From Gambelia wislizenii (lineage: Eukaryota > Chordata > Lepidosauria > Squamata > Crotaphytidae): DNA of 64,000 nucleotides. The position numbers and the translations under genes were made by a program. The DNA lies in the NCBI GenBank assembly GCA_030847615.1, contig JAUMIR010000004.1, positions 277,287,501-277,351,500 on the forward strand. The letters are read 5' to 3'. Of the stretch, positions 43,324-54,756 are shown in pieces. The notes below the pieces were generated by a model. The model did not search any database. It had not been told where the DNA came from and worked only from the letters and a program-made list of their open reading frames with translations. The first letter of the stretch is position 1. Every line of letters starts with the position of its first letter.

Positions 43324-44307
43324 CAGGGCTGGTTTAACCATACCACCAAATCCACATTGGTGGGGGGGGGCAGCCACAGCAGGGGCCCCATTCTAACCGT
43401 CTCTGGCCCGGCCATCTCCTTCCTTTCCTCCCTCTGCCCCCATTGAGCAGGACAAGCTCCTGGGGGGAGAGCGCTGGCGGCTGCACAGGAAAAGAGGCCC
43501 GAAGGCGGCAGCAGTAGCAGCCCCTGGGCTCGGGCTCGGGCTGAGCTGCTCCAAGCCCTGGGGTGGGGCCAGGCTGAGCGAGAGCGGGAAGCACTGCGCT
43601 GGCTGCTGGGCCCAGAGCCTGGAGGTGCGCTGATGCTGCTGCCACCTGGAGCCCGAGGCCGAGCTGCGGGACCAGCTGGAGAGGTGAGTAACTCTCCTCC
43701 AGTCCTAGCTGAGACTGGCCCCTCTGGATGTGCTGGGGGGCCACCACTGTCCCACTGCTGGGCAGGCTGGATGGCCTCATGGGTCCCTCCTGCTATGAAG
43801 GGGCCGCTCCGCTTCCTCTCCCTCCGGGCCTGCCTGCCATGCTCTCCTGGCGCCCCCCCCCCCGGGAAGGAAGAGGAGGAAGCGGTACAGACGGGGCGGC
43901 CTCAGGGACAGCGGTAGTCAGCAGGAGGCAGCAGTGGAGGAGGAAGAGGTGGCAGCTGCCCTCAGGTCTCTGCTGCTGCTGCTGCCTCAGGAGGAAGGAG
44001 TACCGGTGGCACATCTGCCAGGAGGTGCTGGCATCTGCCAGGAGGTGGGAAGGGAGGCGGGCGGCACTCCGGTCCCAGCTTGGCAGCCTTCTGGCATGGG
44101 AGGACGCCCTGTGGGAGCTGCGTACCTTTGTGGGCTGCTTGGAGAAGGGAGGGGGCAGCGCAGGGGCCGCGGTCTCGGTGGCCGAGCAGAGCCGGGGCGG
44201 CAGGAGCACCGGGAGGGCGGCCACCTTGGTCAGGCCCAGCAGGCAGGATATGGGCCCCCCAAAATAAAGTGTTGCAGGGCCCCCCAAAATTCCTTAAAGC
44301 GGCCCTG
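43324..44307. mobile_element. Non-autonomous hAT carrying exon-like cargo
   Basis: Terminal repeats CAGGGCTGGTTTAACC and the complement of CAGGGCCGCTTTAAGG. Perfect 8-bp target duplication GGAACAAA at 43316-43323 and 44308-44315. 984 bp. Between subterminal sequences lies about 830 bp of GC-rich DNA with an exon-intron-exon appearance (next entry). No transposase frame. It sits inside the Penelope-like coding sequence. Confidence 0.88.
43440..44270 (+). pseudogene. Captured host-gene fragment: two exons and an intron
   Basis: An upstream exon-like part ends at 43683 with LEPEAELRDQLE followed by a strong donor, GAG|GTGAGT. A downstream part begins after TGCTGCTGCTGCTGCCTCAG at 43989. Joining them keeps one reading frame: ELRDQLER then RKEYRWHICQEVLASARRW, RAALRSQLGSLLAWEDALWE and LRTFVGCLEKG, a charged, coiled-coil-like stretch. 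The intron would be 305 bp. Upstream, the same style (ELLQALGWGQAEREREALRW) is readable in other frames, so there are indels and a TGA at about 43634. The frame ends in hAT sequence at a TAA within CCAAAATAAAGTG, which also offers an AATAAA signal. I do not recognise the parent gene. Alternatively the GC-rich DNA only mimics exons by chance, but the phase-consistent splice sites argue against that. Confidence 0.5.
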
Positions 44308-44689
44308 GGAACAAACAGTCACCCTAGGTTAAACGTCTGACAATAATTTTATGGCAAAGAATCAAAAATATTTGTTGACAAAGTTTTATTGTTTGCCATC
44401 ATTCTGCCCCACCCCTTTTTTCTCTTCCACTGAATTTTACTAGCAGTTACCGCTACGGAGCTTTATAGTGCCATCTAATACAGACCCCATGCTAGTCTTA
44501 TTTTACCCACAGTGCACAGCACTCCACATCCACAGTTTAATCTTCTGAATATGTATACCACCCTTTTATATTAAGATAGTAACTAAAGGAGTTTACAATC
44601 AAGTTTCATATTCATTTAAAACAACAACTGTAAATTTTTTAAGATCAGAGTTTAAGATCAGAGTTCAGACTGTTGTGTCTCTGAATCTG

Positions 44690-44860
44690 GTCATCAGCAG
44701 TACTGAGGGCCCACTGTATTCAAATATATATATACACCACACACACTCCTACCCAACCATTCTCTGAAGATGCCAGCCACAGATGCAGGCGAAACATCAG
44801 AGAGGAACTTTTCCAGAGCACAGCCTCACAGCCCAGAAAAGACCCAAGGAAAATCTATTC
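44690..44860 (+). mobile_element. Penelope-type repeat fragment with hammerhead-like motif
   Basis: Same family as 32360-32500 (CTCCTACCCAACCATTCTCT, GCCTCACAGCCCAGAAAA). Confidence 0.55.
44760..44806 (+). ncRNA. Hammerhead-ribozyme-like motif (best copy)
   Basis: CTGAAGA (44764-44770); stem II GCCAGC/GCAGGC with one mismatch around loop CACAGAT; GAAA (44791-44794); C; ATC (44796-44798) as cleavage triplet. Stem I: TTCT before CTGA can pair with AGAG after ATC (three Watson-Crick pairs and a wobble). Stem III is minimal, as reported for Penelope-associated hammerheads that work as dimers. Confidence 0.6.
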
Positions 44861-44993
44861 AGATACAGTTTACCACTTTAACAAGTGCTAAAAGCCTATA
44901 AGTTAAAAGCTGCAAACTTTTCTGCATATTGTAGACCAAAACTTGGAATATGTAATTAAACAAGTTATCTTACCCTTCAAATAATACAGTGGG

Positions 44994-45198
44994 CCCTCGA
45001 TATCCACTGGGGCTTGGTTCCAGGTCACACCCACCCCCCCACCCTGATATCAAAATCTTATATACAATGGTGTAGAAAAGGGTGTTCCTTATATAAAACA
45101 GTGAGCAGCAAGGTTTACTTTTTGGAACTTTTTCCCCAAAGCAGTTTCGAGCCATGATTGGGTGAATACATGGATGCAGAACCCAGGATCGACTGTAC
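44994..45198 (+). mobile_element. Mariner-type MITE
   Basis: TACAGTGGGCCCTCGATATC at the left, ACCCAGGATCGACTGTA at the right. Interior CTTATATACAATGGTGTAG as in the copies at 17083 and 62770. Confidence 0.8.
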
Positions 45199-45495
45199 GC
45201 ACAAAAGAAGAGCTTTTAAAGTAACATGTTAGAAGGTGTTATTGGGGGAGGGGGTAGCAAAAGCAAACTGGTATGAAATAACAAATGATAACATTTCATT
45301 TATTTAAGTGTGATTAGCAATGATTACATGTCATGAACATATTGGGAGTCATTTCAGACCATTTTTATATTTTAAAATGTTTGTTTAATTAAAATTATTT
45401 TTTTAAAAAATAAATAATATGTTAGGAAGACTATTTGGAGAATGACAAGGTACTTTTCTTTCAAAACGTAAAAGAAACATGTTAACTTTTTGTCT

Positions 45496-45585
45496 TAGAA
45501 TCATAGAATCATAGAATTGTAGAGTTGGAAGAGACCACAAGGGCCATCCAGTCCAACCCCCTGCCACACAGGAAATCACTTGTTT
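45496..45585 (-). mobile_element. CR1 LINE 3' end
   Basis: AGAATCATAGAATCATAGAA, GAGTTGGAAGAGACCACAAG, GGCCATCCAGTCCAACCCCC: minus-strand CR1 3' end with its ATTCTATG repeats. The same phrase ends the CR1 at 61262. Confidence 0.9.
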
Positions 45586-45599
45586 TGATACTGGGTGTA

Positions 45600-46335
45600 G
45601 TTCCAGGCCTTTCCAACAGTTCTTTCAGTACTGAGTGGTAAATGATGCAGCAAATGGTATACAGCAGAGAAGCATTCTAGCCCTTTTGCGGACAGAGTCC
45701 AGCACCCCCTCACAACCAATGGTAGAGCTGAGCCGCAAACAAATATTTCCCACACTCATCCCTCGGCTAGCGATCAAATCAAATCCCCATCACAGGACAT
45801 ATGGGGAGCCCTTGGGCTGAGGCACATACCCCCAAGGCTAGGCCAATGGAAGATTGATTTTCAAGGGTTATATGGTTCTTTTTACGGTACCCAAGTTTCT
45901 CCCCTCTCACAACTCCACTAAAAGCCCTAGATTGTCTAAAATTTCTAAACATTTTTTGAGGCATGAAAACCTACCAAAGCCCCCAGAACTCCATTTAGAC
46001 TGAGTTTCCCTTTTCTGCAATCTCCTCTGCATCCCCACCCCACCCCAAAAACTGGCTGAAAATTAGCTGGAAAACCTGGTAGCAGAAACTGGAAGTAGAC
46101 TTCCAGCCACTTCTGGGAACTTCCAGGATCCATTTTGGGCTGAGTTTTGGCCCAAAATGCAGTAGTACAACCCAGCCTAGAAGCCAAAATTGGCCTTAAT
46201 TGAAACTGCTCAACCCTTATCTAAACAAATAACTAGAGGCATCATCTACTATTACCGTACTTAGGATATATAGGATTCTTGAAGAGTTCTCTAATTTCCA
46301 AAATTCAAACAACGACACAAGTGTGCCAGTGTATC
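45600..46335. other. Stretch without recognisable gene
   Basis: No supported feature. Confidence 0.4.
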
Positions 46336-46346
46336 AGCCTCTAGGC

Positions 46347-46719
46347 CCAGGGGGTGGCCAAACCACGGTTCATGTGTCACATGCAGCTCTTTGATATATA
46401 ATGTGTGACTTGAGGAAATACATTGGTTGAGCTCCTTTTTGCATTACAATTCATATAAAAAAGGAGAAAAAAACCAAGCTTTATAATTATTTACTGGGTA
46501 TAAACTAAGAATCTGCTGGATTAAAATGCAAGTTTAATGTTCACAGTGAGTAAATATATTTAAGAATTTAAATTCTAATTTTAATGCTAGATTTGAGCCA
46601 GGGATTAAGACAAATGCAAATTTGCATATTTTTCTTAGATGTGTCTGTAGTTCATTACTGTATTAAATAGGCTCAAGATAGTTAAAACACTAATTGATCA
46701 GGATTTTGAAAACGTATGG

Positions 46720-46756
<37 letters not shown>

Positions 46757-46944
46757 ACTTTGTGATAACTGAAACTAATACAAATTAACAGTTTAAAAAT
46801 TACATACATGAATAAATATTATCACATACATGTATTTCTTAATATTTATTATAATTTTGTAACAAAATGTGTGTAACAATAACAATGTGTGTGTGATATT
46901 TGTTCCTTTGTGGCTCTTACATTAAGCAAGTTTGACCACCACTG
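46347..46944. mobile_element. Non-autonomous hAT
   Basis: Ends CAGGGGGTGGCCAAACC (46348 on) and the complement of CAGTGGTGGTCAAACTTGC. Target duplication CTCTAGGC (46339-46346) and CTCTAGGT (46945-46952), matching the nnCTAGnn preference seen in many hATs. Contains a (TG)n run at 46733-46757. Non-coding. Confidence 0.82.
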
Positions 46945-46949
46945 CTCTA

Positions 46950-48340
46950 GGTGGACATTCCTACCAGAAATCTAGTATTTTGACCAAAACCTAACAGGAA
47001 ATGCAATAAGCTCCTGAATGAGAGCCATCATAAAAAGGCACTAAGTAGTGCACATTACTATGGTATGGCAATAGAAATTGAGTGTTCTCCAAGCAACTCA
47101 CTCTTTTTTGCCGTTAACATTTTATAACCCAGTAAAACCTTCTTGCTATTTTCATTTCAATTAAAAACATCTAACATCCTTTTAGATATAAAATTAGTCA
47201 TTTGCCATTTATGTTCTTCCTCTAAATGGACCATTTGTGCCTTTGAAGATGTTAAAAGACACAATTTAAAGGTAAAAACAGCAGAAGCATCCTTGGCTTA
47301 GAAGTCATACAAATAGCCCAGGCACTCTCCAAAGAGTGCAAAATATATATAAATAGGATTTCCAAATGTGCACTCTAAACCAGAATGAGGCAATGGTTTA
47401 TCTAACTCATGCTAATATATCCTAAGATGATTATATATTCATGGATTCATTTTAAGAGTCCCTGGCATGTATGGAATGAAAAAGAAACTCTGGAAATGTG
47501 GATATCTGCCACTGCAATAAGAAGACGATCAACAGAACATCCACATAATTATTATGTCCTTACTGGAGAAACATTGGTAGATGGAGAACACAAGACCACA
47601 TTTTTATAGCCTGGTTATGCAGCTCTTCTCACAATTGAGTCAGAATTGCCCCCTACACTAGAGCAAGTGGCTTCTACGTATCTTTGTTTTGAACCTTCAC
47701 CTCTACAACTCTTCTGATGACGAGTTGCAGTGTGCCTGACATATACGACAGAATGTGTGTGCAAAAATGTACCAGGAGTTGGTTATAATAGTGGCAGACA
47801 GCCCACAGAACTAGACTGGGTAACAGCCCACAAGTTATCCAGTCTAGTCTAGGACCTCTGGAGCTTCCCAAGGAATGAGTAAAGAAGCTCTACTGTAGCT
47901 GCCTCCATGGCATTTGGCTGCCAGCAACATGAATTCCATGATGTGACTATGAGTGGCACTGAAAGTATGCGGTGCTTAAAGCTAAGAGTCAAACCACACA
48001 AAGAAGCCATCCTGTGCCATTGCCTCCCTGTGAAAAGCCATTTCTGTGCTTTATTTACTTTATTCATGCCAGGACAAGCAAAATGTAGCAGCTGCTTCAT
48101 ATCCAAAAAGTTCATAAGTTCCTAGGGGAAGAATGTGTGCTTGGTTGGGATGCCAAATGATTAAGATCAACATGGGTCAAACTTTTCAGAAATTCATAAA
48201 GAATCTGCACTTCATCTTTCTGCATGAGTTAATATTCCAAAACCAGATGAGACGAAAGACTTCCAAAAGTACCTTTAGACATAGATCAGTTGTGAATTAG
48301 GTCGGCTGCCTAGGAGAGGTCTTCATCCTGCTCATCCAAG
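46950..48340. other. Stretch without recognisable gene
   Basis: Apart from the 47190-47265 repeat piece, no feature is supported. Frames at 47409-47609 and 47849-48115 have no motif. Confidence 0.4.
47190..47265 (+). repeat. Unidentified repeat piece, matches 61697-61775 inverted
   Basis: CATTTGCCATTTATGTTCTT, CCTCTAAATGGACCATTTGT and CCTTTGAAGATGTTA are found reverse-complemented at 61697-61775 inside the interruption of a CR1. Confidence 0.85.
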
Positions 48341-48344
48341 CAAG

Positions 48345-48420
48345 CATTTTAATTAATTAATATCCTGCCTTTCTCACAGCATGGGATCCAAGGCAACATA
48401 CAATCTTTTAAAAACACTTT
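48345..48420 (-). mobile_element. CR1-type LINE 3' end fragment
   Basis: ATATCCTGCCTTTCTCACAG then GGATCCAAGGCAACATACAA: complement of the usual CR1/L2 end. Confidence 0.55.
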
Positions 48421-48432
48421 TAAAAACCCTCT

Positions 48433-48990
48433 GGGGGCTTATCTGCACTGGCCAGAATACTCACGTTCTAGCCAGTATATTCCAGTCCTGGGCCCACAGT
48501 GTTTCCCCCCTGCCCCGCCCTTTCATTGCAGTAACAGAGGAGTATCCTCACATCCGTGGCCCACGCACAAACTACCGTAGTGTTTCTCTTCCTCATGCCA
48601 GTCACATCTTCCAAGGCCAGGAACATGTGAACCGTGGTCATATGGCTGGGTGCCTCACAGTGACCTCAGCAGATGCAACTCACATGACTCGGCTGGGAAA
48701 TGGCTGTGCCAGGCACCATGTGGACCACATCTGTGGAACACCCCCCCCCCAACTGCAGTAATGGAACTCACCATTTTATCCAGAAAAAAACCAGCAAACT
48801 GTGAGCTGTTCTTTTTTTAACCATGTGTCCACTCTGTTTTAAGGGTTTTTGCTCCAGATTCTTGTTGGAATTGCCCAGATATCATATGGATAGTTCAGAC
48901 TACAAATTTGCCAAAAACCCTGTATCGTCCAGACTGCTGGGCACAGGAACTGTGCAGGCCATTTCATATGGCCTGTCTAGACAAGGTACA
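48433..48990. mobile_element. MITE with GGGGCTTATCTGCACTGGCC terminus
   Basis: The right end (complement) reads CTTGTCTAGACAGGCC. The two ends match over the TCT-GACA/GCAC-GGCC core. About 555 bp, with no domain in its open frames. Confidence 0.5.
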
Positions 48991-49249
48991 AAAGTTAAAA
49001 CACAATTAAAATCAACTTCTATTTAAAACACACAGCTTAAGAAATGCAAGTTCTCTGTGAAACCATTGTAATTCTCAAACTCTTTGCTAAAACATACATG
49101 TTGAATTCTTTGGCCTTCACTTGCAACAGAACAACTAACCATTGTCTGTACAGTAGTTGCTTTCTGCTTCCCCAAAACCTCCAAAACATTCTTTGTTCTT
49201 AGAGTTAGTCCCAGAACTCTAATGTTGCATTTTGTTGAACAGTAATTCA

Positions 49250-49375
49250 TTTTTTAATATTTATTGAATACTTTTTTATCTCTCAGTTTTACTGTCCTTA
49301 TCTTTTACACTGCTTTGCACTGCTCTAAGGATTTAGAGGAGGCATAAAATAATTTTAAACAAATAAATATCATCA
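49250..49375 (+). mobile_element. LINE 3' tail
   Basis: T-rich DNA ending TTTAGAGGAGGCATAAAATA then AAACAAATAAATA, of CR1/L2 type. Confidence 0.4.
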
Positions 49376-49679
49376 CTCCTTACCAGTATGAATATTGTAA
49401 GTGTCTATAGTGTGGAAGAAATGACTCTGTCCATCCCTGCCAGTGTCTGAACCCAGAAACTGCTGACACTGAGGGTGGTTCCCTCAAAGCTGGATCTGGC
49501 AATTGTAGGAGGGAGGAACTGAGACTGTAGAGGCTAGTAGAACACAAATTAGTCCACTGACCACAGCTGGGCTCAGAGGAAAGATTCACAAATGGCCCTG
49601 CCAGTTTATTTGTACTTTCAGACCAACAGAGAACAGGAGAAGAGAGGAACAGGTGCACTGTCAGGGCCATCCAGCTCCA

Positions 49680-49714
49680 TCACCATCACCATCACCATCA
49701 CCACCACCACCATC
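49680..49714 (+). repeat. (CAT/CAC)n microsatellite
   Basis: ATCACC repeats giving way to CAC repeats, about 35 bp. Confidence 0.9.
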
Positions 49715-49816
49715 CCATCTATCTAGTCCAGGACTCAAAACAACTTACAAAAGTTAAAATACCTAGGCACAGCTAAAGAAAATTACATCTGAGAGAAGTT
49801 TAAAATATAATTAAAG

Positions 49817-50084
49817 TACACTTTGATCCCCATATCCGTAGGGGTTCAGTTCCTGGACTTACTGTGGATACCAGAAACCATGGATAACAGTGAACCATAT
49901 TAAAATAAAGGACTTCCAGTAAAAACATACCATAGAGTTTCATTGGAGAACCTAGAAGGTGTCTAGAGAGGATGCTTCTCCAGGCATTTTCCAGCATTAC
50001 TCTATGGTATATGTCCCTATTTTGTGTCCCATGGATAACTGAAACAGCAGATATTGGTTCCACAGATACAGGGGTCTGACTGTA
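49817..50084. mobile_element. Mariner-type MITE
   Basis: TACACTTTGATCCCCATATC at the left, the complement of TACAGTCAGACCCCTGTATC at the right, TA at both ends. Shares interior with 24050-24305. Confidence 0.78.
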
Positions 50085-50094
50085 TCAATAACTT

Positions 50095-50430
50095 TAAAAG
50101 CAGTTTAAAACAAATAATTAAAAAAGGAGAACAAATATAAACAACACAACACATGAAAAGCCCATCTCCCCCAAGCAGTCAGCCTTTAAAGGCCTGCTGA
50201 AACAGAAAGGTTTTCTACAAAAGGAGGGTGTTAGTCTCAATTCTCTTGAAAGGGAATTCAGAGCCTAGGAGCAGCCACTCTCTTGTGTTCTTACCAGTTG
50301 TACCTATGGGGGTAGGAGGACAGAGAGAAGAGTCTCCCCAAAAGATCTAAAGAAATGAGCAGGCTCACCTAGGGAGATACGGTCTTTTAGATAATCTGCA
50401 TCTGAGCTATATAGGATTTAACCTGAATTT
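50095..50430 (-). mobile_element. CR1-L3 LINE 3' remnant
   Basis: Minus-strand: GTCAGCCTTTAAAGGCCTGC, GAACAGAAAGG-like tail of the coding region and AGGGAGATACGGTCTTTTAG correspond to the same region as 24880-25100. Diverged. Confidence 0.65.
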
Positions 50431-50439
50431 TGATTTGTG

Positions 50440-53400
50440 CATTAGACACAGTGAAGTAGCCACATCAGGCAGTAGATGTTGGGTGTTAAGAAAGGACAGA
50501 TAATGGTTATTTAATTAATGGATTATTACTTTGTCTTATGGCAGGTCTGTGAGTTGCCAAGTTGTGCTCTGCTAGTGGGATAATGACCCCCCTCACATCT
50601 GGCATAGAACACAATTGACCAAATTGCAACCTGACAGCAGTCTGGCACTTATCACAATACCAGCAATTGTCACAAGGGGAATAACAGCTCCTTCAAGGGT
50701 CACATTTTCTCTACTACAAAACTTACATCTTTCAGAAGGTTGTCAAGAACTTCTTGAGATCAGCAATCATCTTCTTTTTGGGAGGGGGGAGGGGTCAGGT
50801 CTTCCACACATTATGAGATGGTTATTGCCAACCATTTTCCAGTCACTTCCCTATTTGCTTTTTCCTGGGAAATTTATCTTCATACGCAGCCATGTCATGC
50901 AACACAACTTTATGTTTGTCGCCACTGGCTTACTAGAAGCAACAGATTTCAGGTAGGGAAAAGCGGAGGCAGGTATGTTGGACACCCTCTCAAGCTCCAC
51001 TGGGCAGGTATGTTGGACACCCTCTCAAGCTCCACCTGGCATGGTTGGCGAAGACTTGGTTAGGCCAGGTGGAACTGCTGTCACCTCCACTTCCTCCACT
51101 GGCAAGGTGCTGCCACTCAGCAAGTTCAGTGAACACTCAGCTAGGCTGGGTGGAGGAAGGAGTGGTGAAGATGAGGTGGAGAGTGGCAACTTGATCCTCA
51201 GCAACATGAGCCAGGGTCAAGTTGCCACCCAGGAGGCATTTTTGCCATGGCTGCTTCATCCACTTGGCAAGGTGATGTGTCTGCCACTTGGTATGGTTGG
51301 TGAAGGCTCAGCTAGATTGGTTGGAGGGCTGAGTGGCTGCTCTCTGCCTCATCTTTGGTACCACCACTGCCACTTCCTCTGCATGGGCAGAACTTAGAGG
51401 GAATGAGGTGACAGTGGTAGCAGGCACAGGCCTGCAGTGGAAAGAGCAACAGCAACAATGGCTGCTTTAAGGAAGCCAACACCCCTAGGAGAGAAGGGAG
51501 GATGGTTATCCCCAAGTAGTCCCCCCCCCCATCTTGAATCTCTCAGCTGGCATGGCCAGTGATGAACAGTTGCGCTCTGTTGGCTGAGGGCTTCTGAGAG
51601 TTATACTCTTTAAAAAGTAACATTTCCAAGGTCTGGTGTCCACTCAGTGCATCAGCTGTCCTGGCTGAAAAGTATCCCACTCCCATGCAAGCTCTATGGA
51701 TGCTGTAAAACCTAATGGCATGCTGCAAGACTACAACAGGAGCAAATATGAGAAAGTTTATGTTACAGAACCTCAATCTATTCTCTCAAGGAAGAAGAGG
51801 AAATAAATAATCAGATTTAATGGTGTTGGCAACATAGCCGCTGTCAGCTATTTCAACTGATTTGAGTTACCAAGAAAGAAACCACCCACTAGCTTTTATG
51901 AAGAAATATAAGATCTGGTCCAGTTTCTCCCTTCCCCACCAGTATGTGCCAAAGAAAGAAAACAATCAGTCGAAGTGTCTAGGAATCATTAAGGGTTTGG
52001 GTTTGTTGAGAAGAGGACTGAATGCATCTATGTGGCTAAGGATTCTATTGTGGCATCATGAGTTAGCCAAAATGTTTAAAGTCCATTGGCAGATCCTTTA
52101 TTACACTAAAAATTATTTACAATTAAAATGTATACCAGAAAACAACAAAGACAGAATCGTCACTGGCAGGGATTCATAGCTGTACCCACATAGTGGCACC
52201 CACACTCCACCTACCTGTGTGTATCTGAGAGCAACTTTATTATATTTTAGGAACCAAAGTCCATCCTAATCTCCTATGCCCTCTATACCCTTTTTTAAAA
52301 GCCCACATATGTTACTGCCTTCCATTTTATTGATGTTATTTTGGATTTTCACTGGCCGAGTTTATTATTTTATTTGGTGCTTTCATAATCTCTTCTTGTT
52401 TTATTGTTTGGAATCCTGTTAGTATAAGTCATGTTGGCACCATCTGGAGATAAGGGTGTTATACAAATGTCATAGAGAAGTAGGCCAGGTTGTTCTGTCA
52501 AGTTGTCATACAGGGAATGTGTCTAGATTGTTGAAGGGTGAGGCTTGAAGGTAGAAACTCATTCTATTGATTAGAGCTTTACAACTAACAAGTTTTCAAA
52601 AATCTGAAATCAAATTGAGATCTGCAGTCCTGCAATACTGGAAGCAAAATGCTGGTTTCAATATGCACATACTAACCTTTCCATATGATGTAACTAGCCT
52701 GAAAAGTTATTTTGACAAATCATCAAGACAAGCTGGGAGCTAATATTTTAAGTTGATTACAGCAACATGAATCTTGCTGATCATATCCACAGCAAATCAT
52801 ATCCAAAATATAAAACATGCTGCTGGATTCAAGGTTTCCCACTCAAAACTCACTTCCTGGGCCTGCATATATTGTTCTGAAATACAATGTAAAAATCTAA
52901 AGGTACATCAACAATACAAATACATCTGTGACTGGGAGAGCCCATAGGCAACAGATTCCTGTCTTGCATTTATTAAAGTCCCTGAAAGATTTGATTTGGC
53001 CCCTGCAAGGCATAGAATCTTGAGCCCAGTAGAGCAGTGTTCTGACCCCACATTGTTCCACTTTCTACATTTTAATGGATTCTGCACTGCTGAGAAAGCT
53101 GAATCATCAGGAATCTAACAGTAAAAGCATTAACTAAATTTTAAAAAGACTGCATATGGTCAAGTCTGACCCAGTGCTTCCTTCTAGATGTCCATAACTT
53201 TGCCCACCATGACAAAATCTCCTTTCCCCTGTGGACAAACATGACAAGTTCAACTCTGTTCCCATTCATCAAGCCAAATGCTCCCACACACACACACACA
53301 CTACAACTGCTCCAAACGCACAAGCCTCCTCTTCCCCTTTCCACTCCTCAAAACTAAGCAGTGACCAGTATCTGACTGGCCAGTATTTCCACCAGCACAT

Positions 53401-54750
53401 CCCAACAGGAAAAAGGAGTGACAGGTGATTAAAAAACATCAGTAGAATCTAATGGGTTGAACACTAGCTAGCACGTTGAGAGATGTGAGGAAGTGTAGCA
53501 TGGAAGTTCATGTGTTCAGTAACACTCAGGTTAAGATTATTCTGTGCGAGAAAGGAAAGGGGGTGCTGACCATGGGATAGGCAACTGCAGAGATAAACAG
53601 CTAGGAGAGGAACTAGCTGGACCATCTCAGTGGAGGTAGACAGATCTTCCTTTTTTGCACAAGATTTCAGGATGCACCTCCAAAGTACAGGCCAACTGTA
53701 AGCAAGCCTTTCTTCCAGTCTTGACTTTGTGCTACACTTCAGAGGCATTTGCTTCTGCTGTTCAGTGCAACATTTCATGCAAAACTATCATTAATAACCA
53801 GCCAAAAATGTGTGATTGCCTTGATCCTGCTCCAGAAAGAGGGGTGGGCTCAGGCAAGTACAATGTTTTGGCTACCCACCAGAGTGCCAAAATTATAGCC
53901 TACTGTCATTTCATAATTAATTCTAAGATTTGGTGCTACAGCATGTGACCATTAAAAGAAATCCTGGATTTCCGCCCTTTGCCAGCTAGCCTCTGTATTC
54001 CTAGGACTGAGATGATGTGATTTCTAGTTGCCAATCCACGATTTCCTAGAAATGAGTCACTTCTCTTGTTTTTACATGTGCTCTGGCTTGTTGGCATGCT
54101 AAAATGTGTCCCTTTTTACTATTATGATTCTTCTATTCCTACCCTAGATTCAGAATCAGTTGGTGAAATCCTGTTCCAGACAAGTACTACTTTTCAGCAT
54201 CAAGTTGCAACAAAGCCCTGTGTGAGGATCTCCAGAGCTATAGGTTTCAGAGAAACCTAAACAGATGTTTGTTCTGTGAAAGCTTTAGCAGCCAGGTTCC
54301 TTAAACTGCTCTTTGCCCCTCTTGCTGGGCTTTGGCATTCATATATTGCCTGCTTTTATGTTTTTATGATGTTAGATTAACCTCTCTCTTTTTTTTGTGC
54401 AACCCACTGGCAGAGCATTGTCACAGAAAGTTACAGTAGTTAAGTCAATAAATGCTGGTCAGAACCAGTACATCCAGAATTTAATTTGAGCCATAGGTCA
54501 GTTACACAACAGATGAAGGAAGTGGAGTCTCCACCATGCAGAATGGCAGAGACACTGACTTCTGACCCTCTCAAGAATTCTGTTCAGTCTTAAGTGCTAT
54601 GCAAGCTCCAGGAAAATTTTGGCTCCCTTAGAGGAGTGTGTTCCCTCTTTGGCAGTACAGAGCAACTCTGTCAAAGATCATTCTCCTTCTGCCCCAGTTC
54701 AGAGGACAAGTGACACAGGGCAAAAAACTTACTCCTCTCTCACCCACGAA
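50440..54750. other. Long stretch without recognisable gene
   Basis: Contains a 34-35 bp tandem duplication (50968-51036), a GC-richer stretch of imperfect repeats to about 51430, a possible LINE 3' tail around 52400-52470, and a (CA)n run near 53285. Frames at 53464-53778 (minus) and 50975-51397 (plus) lack motifs. Confidence 0.4.
50968..51036 (+). repeat. Tandem duplication, about 35 bp
   Basis: GGCAGGTATGTTGGACACCC followed by TCTCAAGCTCCAC occurs twice back to back. Confidence 0.95.
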
Positions 54751-54756
54751 ACCAAG

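Larger units (their letters stand above)
40700..44400 (-). mobile_element. Penelope-like element with nested SINE and two hATs
   Basis: Minus strand. A GIY-YIG endonuclease frame (43323-42942) is followed by 3' sequence with a hammerhead-like motif (42655-42614). After the nested SINE/hAT block, the end GTGGCACCACCTTTAAGACT lies at 40703-40722. A 984-bp hAT splits the coding part; homology resumes after 44307. The reverse transcriptase is not recognisable in what remains. Confidence 0.7.

Noticed and set aside
43793..44287. Minus-strand frame of 164 codons
   Set aside because: Antisense to the captured exon region, low complexity, no motif; the plus-strand reading with phase-matched splice sites is better supported.
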